Below, piece by piece: positions 19,705 to 27,680 of a stretch of DNA of 64,000 bases (positions within the stretch are counted from its first letter, which is position 1; each line of letters starts with the position of its first letter). The notes beneath the pieces were generated by a model that did not search any database, was not told the DNA's origin, and saw nothing but the letters and a program-made list of their open reading frames with translations. Location: the NCBI RefSeq assembly GCF_001436305.1, contig NZ_AZFO01000007.1:1-64000 (forward strand), read 5' to 3'. The DNA comes from Lactobacillus ultunensis DSM 16047. Its GTDB lineage: Bacteria > Bacillota > Bacilli > Lactobacillales > Lactobacillaceae. A program made the translations under genes and the position numbers.

Positions 19705-19811
19705 ATAGTTTAATTTTTATTGAAAGGTACTACAATAATCAGTGTAAGGAAAAAGAGAATGAGTCCTTACGAGATAAGAAAGCAAATAAAAATGAAAGGA
19801 AGTTTTAGTAT

Positions 19812-20237
19812 ATGGCAAACGATATGATGAATCGTCGTAATGATATGATGAATGCAATGAACGACTGGTTTGGTTTTCCAAGAAACTTCTTTGATGACAC
19901 TGAAATTGAAAACATTATGCAATCAGATGTTGCAGAAAATGACAAAGACTACATGGTTAAGATTGATATGCCTGGTATGAACAAAGACGACATTCAAATT
20001 AACTACAAGGATGGTATTTTAAGCGTAGCTGGTACTAGAAAGTCATTTAAGGACACCAGCGATAAAGATAGAAACATCATCCACAAAGAGAGAAGCGAAG
20101 GCAGTATCTCAAGAAGTTACAGATTACCAAATGTAGTTGCAAGTGACATTCATGCAAAGTATGATAATGGTGTATTGACCATCACCTTGCCAAAGCAAAC
20201 TGCTGGCGATGATGGCAATTCTATCAAAATTGATTAA
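19812..20237 (+). CDS. Hsp20/alpha-crystallin small heat-shock protein
   Basis: An ATP-independent holdase chaperone of 141 residues. The alpha-crystallin domain spans about 38-141 (DYMVKIDMPGMNKDDIQINY... and the GVLTITLPK strand), preceded by a short Met/Asn-rich N-terminal arm. GAAAGGAA lies upstream of the ATG. The CIRCE operator upstream implies HrcA control together with the dnaK and groE operons. It has a terminator just downstream, so it is monocistronic. Confidence 0.94.
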   Translation: MANDMMNRRNDMMNAMNDWFGFPRNFFDDTEIENIMQSDVAENDKDYMVKIDMPGMNKDDIQINYKDGILSVAGTRKSFKDTSDKDRNIIHKERSEGSISRSYRLPNVVASDIHAKYDNGVLTITLPKQTAGDDGNSIKID

Positions 20238-20291
20238 TTTATTAGATTAGTTGCAAGAAATCTAATAAGTTGCGGATAATATAATTCTCTA

Positions 20292-20325
20292 AAGCAGGTT
20301 CAGTGATTGAACCCGCTTTTATTTT
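20292..20325 (+). terminator. Terminator after Hsp20 gene
   Basis: Stem AAGCAGGTTCA / TGAACCCGCTT (one G-U) followed by TTATTTT on the plus strand. Confidence 0.82.
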
Positions 20326-20382
20326 GGCTTAAAATATAGTTAATTTAAGAAAAAATTAAAATGATAAAAGGAGATTTTTTTA

Positions 20383-21699
20383 ATGGCTCATGAATTAACT
20401 GTGCAAGAACTCGAAAAGTTTTCTGCCAATTTTAATAAGAATCCAGAAAACAAAGTTATTGCCCGTGCTGCTCAACGTAGCGGTGTACTTGAAGCATCTT
20501 ACAACGATCGCGTACAAGGCAAATTAACTCGGGTTTTCTCAACTGAATTAGATACTGACAATGTCACCAATCAAAAGCACTCAGGTCGTTGCTGGGAATT
20601 CGCAACTTTAAATGTTCTGCGTCACGCTTTTGGTGAAAAATACAAGGCTAAGAACTTTACTTTCTCTCAAGCTTACAACTTCTTCTGGGACAAGATTGAA
20701 CGTGCCAACATGTTCTACAACAGAATCATCGCTAGTGCCAACATGCCACTCGATTCACGTCAAGTAAAGACTGACTTAGACTTTGCTGGTACTGATGGTG
20801 GTCAATTCCAAATGGCAGCTGCCCTAGTTGAAAAGTACGGTGTCGTTCCTTCATATGCAATGCCTGAAACTTTTAACACTAATGACACTACTGGCTTTGC
20901 TACAGCTCTCGGCGACAAGTTGAAGAAAGATGCTTTGGTATTACGTGAACTCAAGCAATATGGCAAAGAGGACGAACTTGAAAAGACTCGTGAAAAGTTC
21001 TTGAGCGAAGTTTACCAAATGACTGCTATCGCTGTTGGTGAACCACCTAAGAAGTTTGACCTTGAATACCGCGATGACGACAAGAAGTATCACTTGGACA
21101 AAGATTTGACTCCACTTGAATTCTTGCACAAGTATTTAGGCGATGTTAACTTTGATGACTACATTGTTTTAACTAATGCACCTGATCATGAATACAACAA
21201 GTTATATGGTTTACCAGCTGAAGACAACGTTGCTGGTTCAATCAGAATCAAGCTTTTGAACGTACCAATGGAATACTTAACTTCTGCTGCAATCGCTCAA
21301 TTAAAGGACGGCGAAGCTGTTTGGTTCGGTAATGATGTTCTTCGTCAAATGGATCGTAAGACTGGTTATTTGGATACTAACCTTTACAAGTTAAACGATT
21401 TGTTTGGCGTTGACCTCAATATGTCAAAAGCTAACAGATTAAAGACTGGTGTTGGCGAAGTTTCTCACGCTATGACTTTAGTTGGTGTCGATGAAGACAA
21501 CGGTGAAGTTCGTCAATGGAAAGTTGAAAACTCATGGGGCGATAAGTCAGGTTCTAAAGGTTTCTTCGTAATGAACAACGATTGGTTCAATGATTACGTA
21601 TACGAAGTTGTTGTTCACAAGAAATACTTAACTGATAAGCAAAAAGAACTTGCAGAAGGTCCAATTACCGACTTGCCAGCATGGGATTCATTAGCTTAA
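20383..21699 (+). CDS. pepE: C1B cysteine peptidase (PepC/PepE family)
   Basis: A cytosolic papain-like peptidase of the bleomycin-hydrolase family that degrades imported peptides. The 438-residue protein has the active-site Cys70 (SGRCWEF), His362 (VSHAMTLVG) and Asn383 (VENSWG). The length and N terminus resemble the endopeptidase branch (PepE) of lactobacilli more than the 449-residue aminopeptidase PepC, but that choice is tentative. The residue after the catalytic Cys-Trp is Glu rather than the usual Leu. AAAGGAG precedes the ATG, and a terminator follows, so the gene is monocistronic. A paralogue lies at the other end of the window near 61 kb. Confidence 0.9.
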   Translation: MAHELTVQELEKFSANFNKNPENKVIARAAQRSGVLEASYNDRVQGKLTRVFSTELDTDNVTNQKHSGRCWEFATLNVLRHAFGEKYKAKNFTFSQAYNFFWDKIERANMFYNRIIASANMPLDSRQVKTDLDFAGTDGGQFQMAAALVEKYGVVPSYAMPETFNTNDTTGFATALGDKLKKDALVLRELKQYGKEDELEKTREKFLSEVYQMTAIAVGEPPKKFDLEYRDDDKKYHLDKDLTPLEFLHKYLGDVNFDDYIVLTNAPDHEYNKLYGLPAEDNVAGSIRIKLLNVPMEYLTSAAIAQLKDGEAVWFGNDVLRQMDRKTGYLDTNLYKLNDLFGVDLNMSKANRLKTGVGEVSHAMTLVGVDEDNGEVRQWKVENSWGDKSGSKGFFVMNNDWFNDYVYEVVVHKKYLTDKQKELAEGPITDLPAWDSLA

Positions 21700-21787
21700 T
21701 GTAAATATTAATCCTCGCCCCTCTTTGGGTGTATGTTTTCGTATCCGGAGCTACATTTGTAATTATTTATAAGATAGGTAATATTCC

Positions 21788-21824
21788 AGCGGATTGTCCA
21801 GTATTAGTCGATCCGCTTTTTTTA
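21788..21824 (+). terminator. Terminator after C1B peptidase gene
   Basis: Arms AGCGGAT and ATCCGCT with a 16-base loop, then a T7 run on the plus strand, about 90 bases past the stop codon. Confidence 0.8.
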
Positions 21825-21889
21825 TCCCTGATACTTTAAAACAAGCAAAAAGTTAACGACATGTTCAGTACTATGTTTATATCAACCTA

Positions 21890-22445
21890 AATGTGTATTA
21901 GCTACTTTATGAATATCTTTATCGCCAAAGTTACATTTTCTAATAAAGATATTACAGTTATCGGCGAGCGTAGCGTACAAAATGTAAGTCTCTTTGCTCC
22001 AGTTACTTGTCCATTTTATCTAAGTAAATATTGGACAGTATTGGGGAAAGTGGTCCGCCTTGGTACACCCTTAACTAAATCCTCTTCCATAATCCTGGCT
22101 TTAAGAAAAGCGCGGATTAAATGGAGAATAGTTTTGTCATTTACTCTTTTTCTGACTATTGAAATTATTTGTCGTGATTTACTGTATCAAAATACTTCTC
22201 AATATTGAGATCATTCACCCATTGAAAACTATCGTTCAAGTATACCAGAACCTACTTGATAGTGGCATGGGCAATGTAGGTCTAAATGGATCATAGCTCT
22301 TCATTAGCATTTGAGTGATTGATTGCTGAATTACTTGGTCAACGACCAATGGTATTCCTACTTAAAGGTTGCTTTTTGCCGTTGACTTTCGGTATGTAGA
22401 CTTTCCTCACAGCTTGCAAACGATATTTCATCTTCATGATTGCAT
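21890..22445 (-). pseudogene. Group II intron reverse transcriptase/maturase remnant
   Basis: On the minus strand, pieces of a group II intron-encoded reverse transcriptase can be read in order but across frames and stops: KVYIPKVNGKKQPL, then INHSNANEEL, WVNDLNIEKYFDTVNHDK, QGGPLSPILSNIYLDKW, then DNCNIFIRK. These match the family's fingers and palm blocks. The catalytic YADD box is destroyed (YATLADNCN). There are multiple internal stops, so it cannot encode a working enzyme. The plus-strand open frame across the same bases has no ribosome binding site and is treated as a shadow. No intact intron RNA domain V/VI was recognised. The bases between 22445 and 22690 show no clear gene. Confidence 0.8.
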
Positions 22446-22694
22446 CCTTGAGATTGTTTTAATTTAAAATCTGACCAATTAATTCCATTTCCACTGGTAA
22501 ATTTATTCATAATCGTCCCGCTTGCTTTCGCCATAAAAGAGTTACGTTCTCTTTGTACTGGGCTATCCTCTTATTTGAATTATCTGACGGGATATACTCT
22601 TACAAACATTAGATCAGCTTTATTGCCAACCTTCATCTCTACTATGACCTCAATTGACTTATCATATATTAGATGAGTGCTATGCTTGAGTCAT

Positions 22695-22724
22695 AAAAAA
22701 GCTTTCCTCACGGAAAGCTTTTTT
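22695..22724 (-). terminator. Terminator of the BceAB-like operon
   Basis: Perfect stem AAAAAAGCTTTCC / GGAAAGCTTTTTT with a four-base loop, nine bases past the permease stop codon. Confidence 0.9.
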
Positions 22725-22732
22725 CATATCTA

Positions 22733-24535
22733 TTATTTTTTCAAAACAATATTTTCATACAATTTTACCGTTACTGCATAGTAGATGAAGTAAAGTACGA
22801 TGAAAATCAGGAACGGTAACCAGATACCCATGTATGGTTTAGGCAACAGAGCTTTGAATAAGCGTAACCCGAATAGAACATCAATAATCCCAAGTACGCC
22901 AGGAAGAAGGAACAACACGCCAATTTCATTTCTAATTGATTGTTTTAATACCTTTCTTCTCGTGCCAATCTTATAGAGCATTTCGTAACGCATCTTGTCG
23001 CTGGCGGCGCCGCTCAAAACCTTGAACATGAGTGTTGATGCGAGCATGGTGAGGAATGCAATTCCGAGGAAGAATCCCATGAATTCGAATCCGCTGATAA
23101 AACCCAACATCATTTGATACTGAAATGGTTTAGTATTCATTAATACATTGGCCATCATTGGAACTGCTGCAATTTGGGCTTTTTCAATCTTCATCAAAGT
23201 TGGATAGTCCTTGGCAAAGTTTTTTACCGTTAACAAAGTAATATATTTCTTTTGCCCTTTAACTGCGTTGAGTTTGTTGGCAGAAACTAATTTAATCTTC
23301 TTTTTACCTGCACCCACTAATAATCCAAAATGCATATTAGCATACTTCTCAGGATTGCTTAAATCCTCAGTCTTCAAAACAAATGGCTTATATGTTGGAA
23401 AATTGTTGCCATGAGGGATAAATTTAATATCTTTTATTGAATGTTTTTCTAATTCTGTTTGATTAAAGTAAAGGTCATTTTTAGTTTCTACATAATGATA
23501 AGTAGTTTTGGTCTTAATATCGATTTTAGCGATATTTTTCTTAACAGCCGGATTGTTTTCAACGATTGTGGCATCGTAATATGTGCTTTTAACTGCTTGA
23601 TCTTTTAATGAATTGAAGTTAAGACCAACAGTAATTGCACCAAGCGCTAATGCGAAAAGTAGTGAGATGACTGAGAGAATACGCGTGTAATCACGAATTC
23701 TGAATTTTAATTGGCCCAGTGTGAAAACGCGGATGCCATGGTAAACATAGCCTTTTCTCTTAAGCAAGAAGTTGATGATGAGCGTGAATAATGAATCAAA
23801 TGTGAAGTATGAACCAGCTACGATAGTAACTAAGGCTACAGGGATGATCATGAAAATGTTGCTGGCTGGCAAACCCATGACATAGTAGCCAACTGCTAAC
23901 AATGCCAAGCCTAAGATGGCTTCAATAACTCTCCAAAAGCTCTTATGACCCAACTTAATTGGCTTTTGACTTTCATGAAGCAAGTCAATTACCTTACTAC
24001 GGACAAGTTTATGCACGTTTCTCAATGCAGCCAAGAAGAAAATAGCTACAAAGAAGATCAGTGTCCACAAGATGGCGTTAGGTAAAATAATCTGGAAATG
24101 CGTAATATGTAAGCCTAAACTGCTAATCAAAAGTTTAGAAACAAGAGCGGTTAAGCCAAAACCAATCACAATTCCTAATATTGTCGCCACAATACCAGTG
24201 AGTAGGGTTTCACAGAAGATCAATAAACCAATCCGTGAACTCTTCGCCCCCAGCATCATGAACATGCCGTAATCGTGCTGCCGCATGCTTAGCAGGAATG
24301 AATTGGCGTAAACCAAATACACAAACGTGATAATTGCCAACAAAACAATACCGAAGCCAAAGATAAAGCTTAAATATTGTCCAGGTGCGTTAACATCCTT
24401 ACTCATAAAACCTGGGTTAACGGCTAAAGACAAGAACATGTAAAAAATCATGCTTGCTACAACTAATCCTGAAAACAGAACCGTGTAGTCTTTCAGCCGG
24501 CTTTTAACCCCGGTTAAAGATAATTTCCAAATCAT
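22733..24535 (-). CDS. BceB-like ABC transporter permease (FtsX family)
   Basis: The permease subunit of an ABC transporter of the peptide-antibiotic detoxification type (BceB/YxdM/VraG). The 600-residue protein has four N-terminal and further central membrane segments with FtsX-like domains (about 60-180 and 480-590) and one large extracellular segment (about 310-440) that in relatives recognises lipid-linked or peptide ligands. The extracytosolic loop is somewhat shorter than in Bacillus BceB. It follows its ATPase by 12 bases. No BceRS-like two-component system is next to it, so regulation is unclear. Resistance to bacitracin or similar agents is only inferred from the family. Confidence 0.88.
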   Translation of the reverse strand: MIWKLSLTGVKSRLKDYTVLFSGLVVASMIFYMFLSLAVNPGFMSKDVNAPGQYLSFIFGFGIVLLAIITFVYLVYANSFLLSMRQHDYGMFMMLGAKSSRIGLLIFCETLLTGIVATILGIVIGFGLTALVSKLLISSLGLHITHFQIILPNAILWTLIFFVAIFFLAALRNVHKLVRSKVIDLLHESQKPIKLGHKSFWRVIEAILGLALLAVGYYVMGLPASNIFMIIPVALVTIVAGSYFTFDSLFTLIINFLLKRKGYVYHGIRVFTLGQLKFRIRDYTRILSVISLLFALALGAITVGLNFNSLKDQAVKSTYYDATIVENNPAVKKNIAKIDIKTKTTYHYVETKNDLYFNQTELEKHSIKDIKFIPHGNNFPTYKPFVLKTEDLSNPEKYANMHFGLLVGAGKKKIKLVSANKLNAVKGQKKYITLLTVKNFAKDYPTLMKIEKAQIAAVPMMANVLMNTKPFQYQMMLGFISGFEFMGFFLGIAFLTMLASTLMFKVLSGAASDKMRYEMLYKIGTRRKVLKQSIRNEIGVLFLLPGVLGIIDVLFGLRLFKALLPKPYMGIWLPFLIFIVLYFIYYAVTVKLYENIVLKK

Positions 24536-24547
24536 GATTTTCTCCCC

Positions 24548-25297
24548 CTATTCTTCAGTACCTAAGTGAGCAATCAATTCATGGTAGAAGTCAGTCCGTG
24601 ACTTGTCTCCTTTAATCATTTGTTCACCGATTTTACCATCCTTGATAAACAAGATCCGGTTCGCAAAACTAGCAGAAAATGGGTCGTGCGTAACCATTAA
24701 AGTAGTAACACCGTCTTGTTTATTCAAAGTTTCCATCGTGTTTAGCAACTCGCGAGCACTCTTAGAATCAAGTGCTCCAGTAGGTTCATCTGCTAGTAAA
24801 ATTGCTGGTTCGTGAACCAAGGCACGGGCTGAAGCCACACGTTGCTTTTGCCCACCAGAGATTTCTGCAGGATACTTTTCCAAAATACCTGAGATACTCA
24901 ACTTAGCTGCAATCTTATCCACAAGTGGATTAATTCGATGAGCTGAGATGCCACGTAAACTCAATGGCAAAGCAATATTTTCACGGTTAGTCAAATTTTC
25001 CAATAAATTAAAGTCTTGGAAGATAAAACCAATTTCTTTGCTTCGGAAATCAGCCATTTGGTTAGCATTCAAATTGCTGATGTCTTTATTATTGATAAAA
25101 ACTTGCCCTGTCGTTGGCTTATCCAGCGTAGAAAGAATATTCAATAAAGTAGTCTTACCAGAACCTGAAGCACCCATGATAGCTACAAATTTACCCGATT
25201 GTATCTTAAAATTGACACCTTTCAATGCTTGATATTGTTTTTCGCCCTTTTTACCGTAAGTTTTGGTGATATTGTCCACCACAAGAATTTCGTTCAT
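24548..25297 (-). CDS. BceA-like ABC transporter ATPase
   Basis: The ATP-binding subunit paired with the FtsX-type permease downstream. Walker A is GASGSGKTT (residues 42-50), the signature is ISGGQKQR, and Walker B is [12 protein letters not shown], with the MacB/LolD-type D-loop. Length (249) is normal for the family. An AGAGGAAC site precedes the ATG. The pair forms a two-gene operon ended by a strong terminator. Confidence 0.93.
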   Translation of the reverse strand: MNEILVVDNITKTYGKKGEKQYQALKGVNFKIQSGKFVAIMGASGSGKTTLLNILSTLDKPTTGQVFINNKDISNLNANQMADFRSKEIGFIFQDFNLLENLTNRENIALPLSLRGISAHRINPLVDKIAAKLSISGILEKYPAEISGGQKQRVASARALVHEPAILLADEPTGALDSKSARELLNTMETLNKQDGVTTLMVTHDPFSASFANRILFIKDGKIGEQMIKGDKSRTDFYHELIAHLGTEE

Positions 25298-25392
25298 TTT
25301 AAGTTCCTCTTTCTCCGCTTAATATGTTTTACTGTCTTGTTTACTTAATACACTAATATGATATTAAAGCTTTGTCAATCTGTTTTTAAAAT

Positions 25393-25434
25393 AAAAAAGG
25401 CCTTTCCACTTTTAAACAGGTGGAAAAGCCTTTT
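25393..25434 (-). terminator. Terminator after the TcaA-like gene
   Basis: Imperfect stem AAAAGGC(C)TTTCCAC / GTGGAAAAGCCTTTT directly after the stop codon of the minus-strand gene. Confidence 0.82.
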
Positions 25435-25444
25435 AAATCAAGCT

Positions 25445-26716
25445 TTAGTTACTAGTTTTAGTTTTTATTAATTTACATTTTCCGAGCGTTTGAATTTCTT
25501 GTTTACCATCTACCGCATGGAAAATAGCGTTTTGATAAGACAGTTTTTCTTTCTTTTTACTCTTATCTTGATATTTTCTAATAAAAGTTACTTCATAATC
25601 AACGTTACTGTAATTGCGTTTACCTGGAAAAACAGATACTACTTTAACCTCAACGCTGTATTTCTTTAAATCTTTTTTCTTTTTCCATGTCTTAACTTGC
25701 TTAGCAATCTTCTGATAGTCAGCATTATCTTTGCCATTTTCAAAATCGTCTGCATCCGGTTGCTTGAAATTATCATAAAGCAGCTTAGCTGCATCCCCTA
25801 CCTGAACCAGACCTGGCCAGATTGGGTTAACGATATAATCACCTTCCGCATCCTGATAGACATCTTTTTCATTATTGCCTTGATAATTGGCCGTACTGTC
25901 GTAATCAGTTACATCATCTTCACTATCGCTAAATTCAGAACTAATCGATTGCGACAGATCAGTAACTTTTTCTGATTTAATCGTTTGACCATCGGCCTTA
26001 CTCTTAATGTAGATTTCCATTCTTTTAGCAATTGGATAATCCTTAAAAGTATAATTGCCATACTTATTCAGCTTGGCTACTTTACGGTCGTTAACATAAA
26101 TAATACCATTAGGCACGCTACGTACCTGGAAAGTAGCTGTCTTGATATTCATATCGACAGTCTTGTTTGACCAAATATTAACAATTGAGTCCGCATCTAG
26201 CTTACGACCATTTACCTTGGACTTTACCAAAACATGGTAACGGCCTGGGAATACTAATCCCATATCCTGATAATAATTCTGATCGCCACCGTCCATCTCG
26301 CCGTAATTTCTCTTATTAATCATTAAAGTTGAACCAGCATGGTTGGTTTTAATCTGTGGCCGATAACATTGCACACGCAGCTTGTATTTGGTAAAAATCA
26401 AGAAGTAACGACCTGATTCAACCAGTTGAATTTCCTGACTATCGCGATTATGCCGCAAGTTATAATCTAATCGTTCAGTTGCAGCCTTGTGTTCCTTGAA
26501 ATAATTCTGCAGTGGCTTTAAACTGGCGTCAGTTACGTTCATGTCCGGCGTTGAAGCTACAACGTATTTGGACATATCTGTATGCGGATCACGTAGATTA
26601 GTCACGATCCGGCTGATTTGCCGATCTTTTGTATAATAAAAATTACCTAAAGTGATTAAGGCGCCGAGTACAACGATAATGATCCCCAGCGTCCAGATTT
26701 TCTTATGTTTTTTCAT
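25445..26716 (-). CDS. TcaA/YvbJ-like membrane-anchored protein
   Basis: A single-pass membrane protein of 423 residues with an extracellular C-terminal part. A hydrophobic helix (WTLGIIIVVLGALITLGNF) lies near the N terminus, followed by TcaA-like beta domains (PNGIIYVNDRKVAKLNKYGNYTFKDYP is typical of the repeated domain) and a C-terminal NTF2-like module. TcaA in Staphylococcus affects glycopeptide resistance and wall stress. The N-terminal zinc ribbon common in the family is absent here. The ATG at 26714-26716 is preferred over a GTG two codons upstream because of spacing to TAGGG. It has its own terminator. Confidence 0.75.
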   Translation of the reverse strand: MKKHKKIWTLGIIIVVLGALITLGNFYYTKDRQISRIVTNLRDPHTDMSKYVVASTPDMNVTDASLKPLQNYFKEHKAATERLDYNLRHNRDSQEIQLVESGRYFLIFTKYKLRVQCYRPQIKTNHAGSTLMINKRNYGEMDGGDQNYYQDMGLVFPGRYHVLVKSKVNGRKLDADSIVNIWSNKTVDMNIKTATFQVRSVPNGIIYVNDRKVAKLNKYGNYTFKDYPIAKRMEIYIKSKADGQTIKSEKVTDLSQSISSEFSDSEDDVTDYDSTANYQGNNEKDVYQDAEGDYIVNPIWPGLVQVGDAAKLLYDNFKQPDADDFENGKDNADYQKIAKQVKTWKKKKDLKKYSVEVKVVSVFPGKRNYSNVDYEVTFIRKYQDKSKKKEKLSYQNAIFHAVDGKQEIQTLGKCKLIKTKTSN

Positions 26717-26802
26717 GTTCACACCCTACTCATGAATGTCTTTTCTATTAGATTAACAAGTTAAGCCAAAATAGCAACTATTCTTTTTTATTGAGGCTAA
26801 TT

Positions 26803-27492
26803 ATGGAAATTAATTTCGATTTTTTAAAAAATAGCAAATTTTTTAACGAACAATATCCAGCTGCAGACAAGATTCACAAGTTATACACAATTGATGATTA
26901 TCGCGATGTTATCAGTAATTCTCGTCTTTTACTAGAGACTATTACTAAAAAGATTTTTAAATTAGAAAATATAAATCAATATTATCCGCTTCACGATGGC
27001 GAATACCGTAATCTGCGCAATGATACTCATTATCTACGCTCTGAAGTAAATTATCCGCTTAGCATCATGGATCTATTCGATGAAGTCCGCCGAATGGGCA
27101 ATGCTGCCATTCATGACAGCCAAATTGAACCGGACAAAAAACAAGCATGGCGCTGTATTTGCGATCTCCATGATATTTTAGTTTTCTTAATTAACAGCTA
27201 CGAAGGTCAAGATCTTTATTACATTAGACCAGATATCTCAATGGAAGCGCAGACTGATTCCCAGCATTATTTTAAAAGACAAAACCAAGCTAAAAACACC
27301 ACTCACATAAAACTGCGTGATTATCGGACTGTTAAGAATGGTGATCATTCTCATGCGCAACATAATCTGAAAAAAACGAAGCATTTTTCTTCTTCAAGCC
27401 CAAAACCAACTACGGCTTCTGCTCCTGTCCATAAAGCCGCAGAAAAGAAAAATTTCTTCACTAAAATCAAACAACTTTTCCACAGAAATTAA
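26803..27492 (+). CDS. DUF4145-like cytosolic protein
   Basis: A 229-residue soluble protein. Residues about 20-130 look like the DUF4145 helical domain (SRLLLETITKKIF..., then MGNAAIHDS). DUF4145 proteins occur alone or fused to restriction or kinase domains; no function is established. The C-terminal third is basic, low complexity and Ser/Pro/Lys-rich. The ATG at 26803 follows TTGAGG by seven bases; the open frame starts slightly earlier with TTG. It precedes the P-type ATPase but that gene has its own promoter and leader. Confidence 0.65.
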   Translation: MEINFDFLKNSKFFNEQYPAADKIHKLYTIDDYRDVISNSRLLLETITKKIFKLENINQYYPLHDGEYRNLRNDTHYLRSEVNYPLSIMDLFDEVRRMGNAAIHDSQIEPDKKQAWRCICDLHDILVFLINSYEGQDLYYIRPDISMEAQTDSQHYFKRQNQAKNTTHIKLRDYRTVKNGDHSHAQHNLKKTKHFSSSSPKPTTASAPVHKAAEKKNFFTKIKQLFHRN

Positions 27493-27514
27493 CTCTTTCT
27501 TAATATCTGTTTTA

Positions 27515-27542
27515 TTGACACTGTGTCACTATATGATAAACT
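27515..27542 (+). promoter_or_regulatory. Promoter with TGACA-N3-TGTCA palindrome over the -35 box
   Basis: A -35 TTGACA (27515-27520) and -10 TAAACT (27537-27542) have a 16-base spacer. The palindrome TGACACTGTGTCA (27516-27528) overlaps the -35, the position expected for a repressor site. The same layout (TGACATAGTGTCA with TAAACT) precedes the gene at the right end of the window. Confidence 0.55.
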
Positions 27543-27554
27543 ATATTATAAGAT

Positions 27555-27660
27555 TTACATATTGAGAAGCGCCTCCGACGCTGCCAATACGCAAATGAAA
27601 ACTGAACAAGTTTCTCAAATGGGGAATGGCTTACGTTAGGCCATTCTCTATTTTTTTATG
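27555..27660 (+). promoter_or_regulatory. Structured leader with attenuator upstream of the Ca/Mn-type ATPase
   Basis: An untranslated leader of about 110 bases. TTGAGAA (27562) can pair with TTCTCAA (27612) to close a domain, with an inner hairpin AGCG-CCTCCGA-CGCT. This is followed by a strong hairpin GGGAATGGC / GCCATTCTC and a T7 run (27620-27657), which is a classic terminator before the coding region. The 5' arm GAGAA could also pair with the terminator's 3' arm TTCTC, giving a possible switch. It does not contain the GGGGAGUAG core of the Mn riboswitch, and I could not match it to another known class. Confidence 0.55.
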
Positions 27661-27680
27661 AAAGGAGTGATATATCCTTC

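Noticed and set aside
21891-22208. A 105-codon plus-strand frame in the intron relic region
   Set aside because: It is antisense to the reverse transcriptase remnant, has no convincing start signal and no family-like features.
23211-24272. Plus-strand open frames inside the BceB-like permease
   Set aside because: They are antisense shadows without ribosome binding sites or family resemblance.
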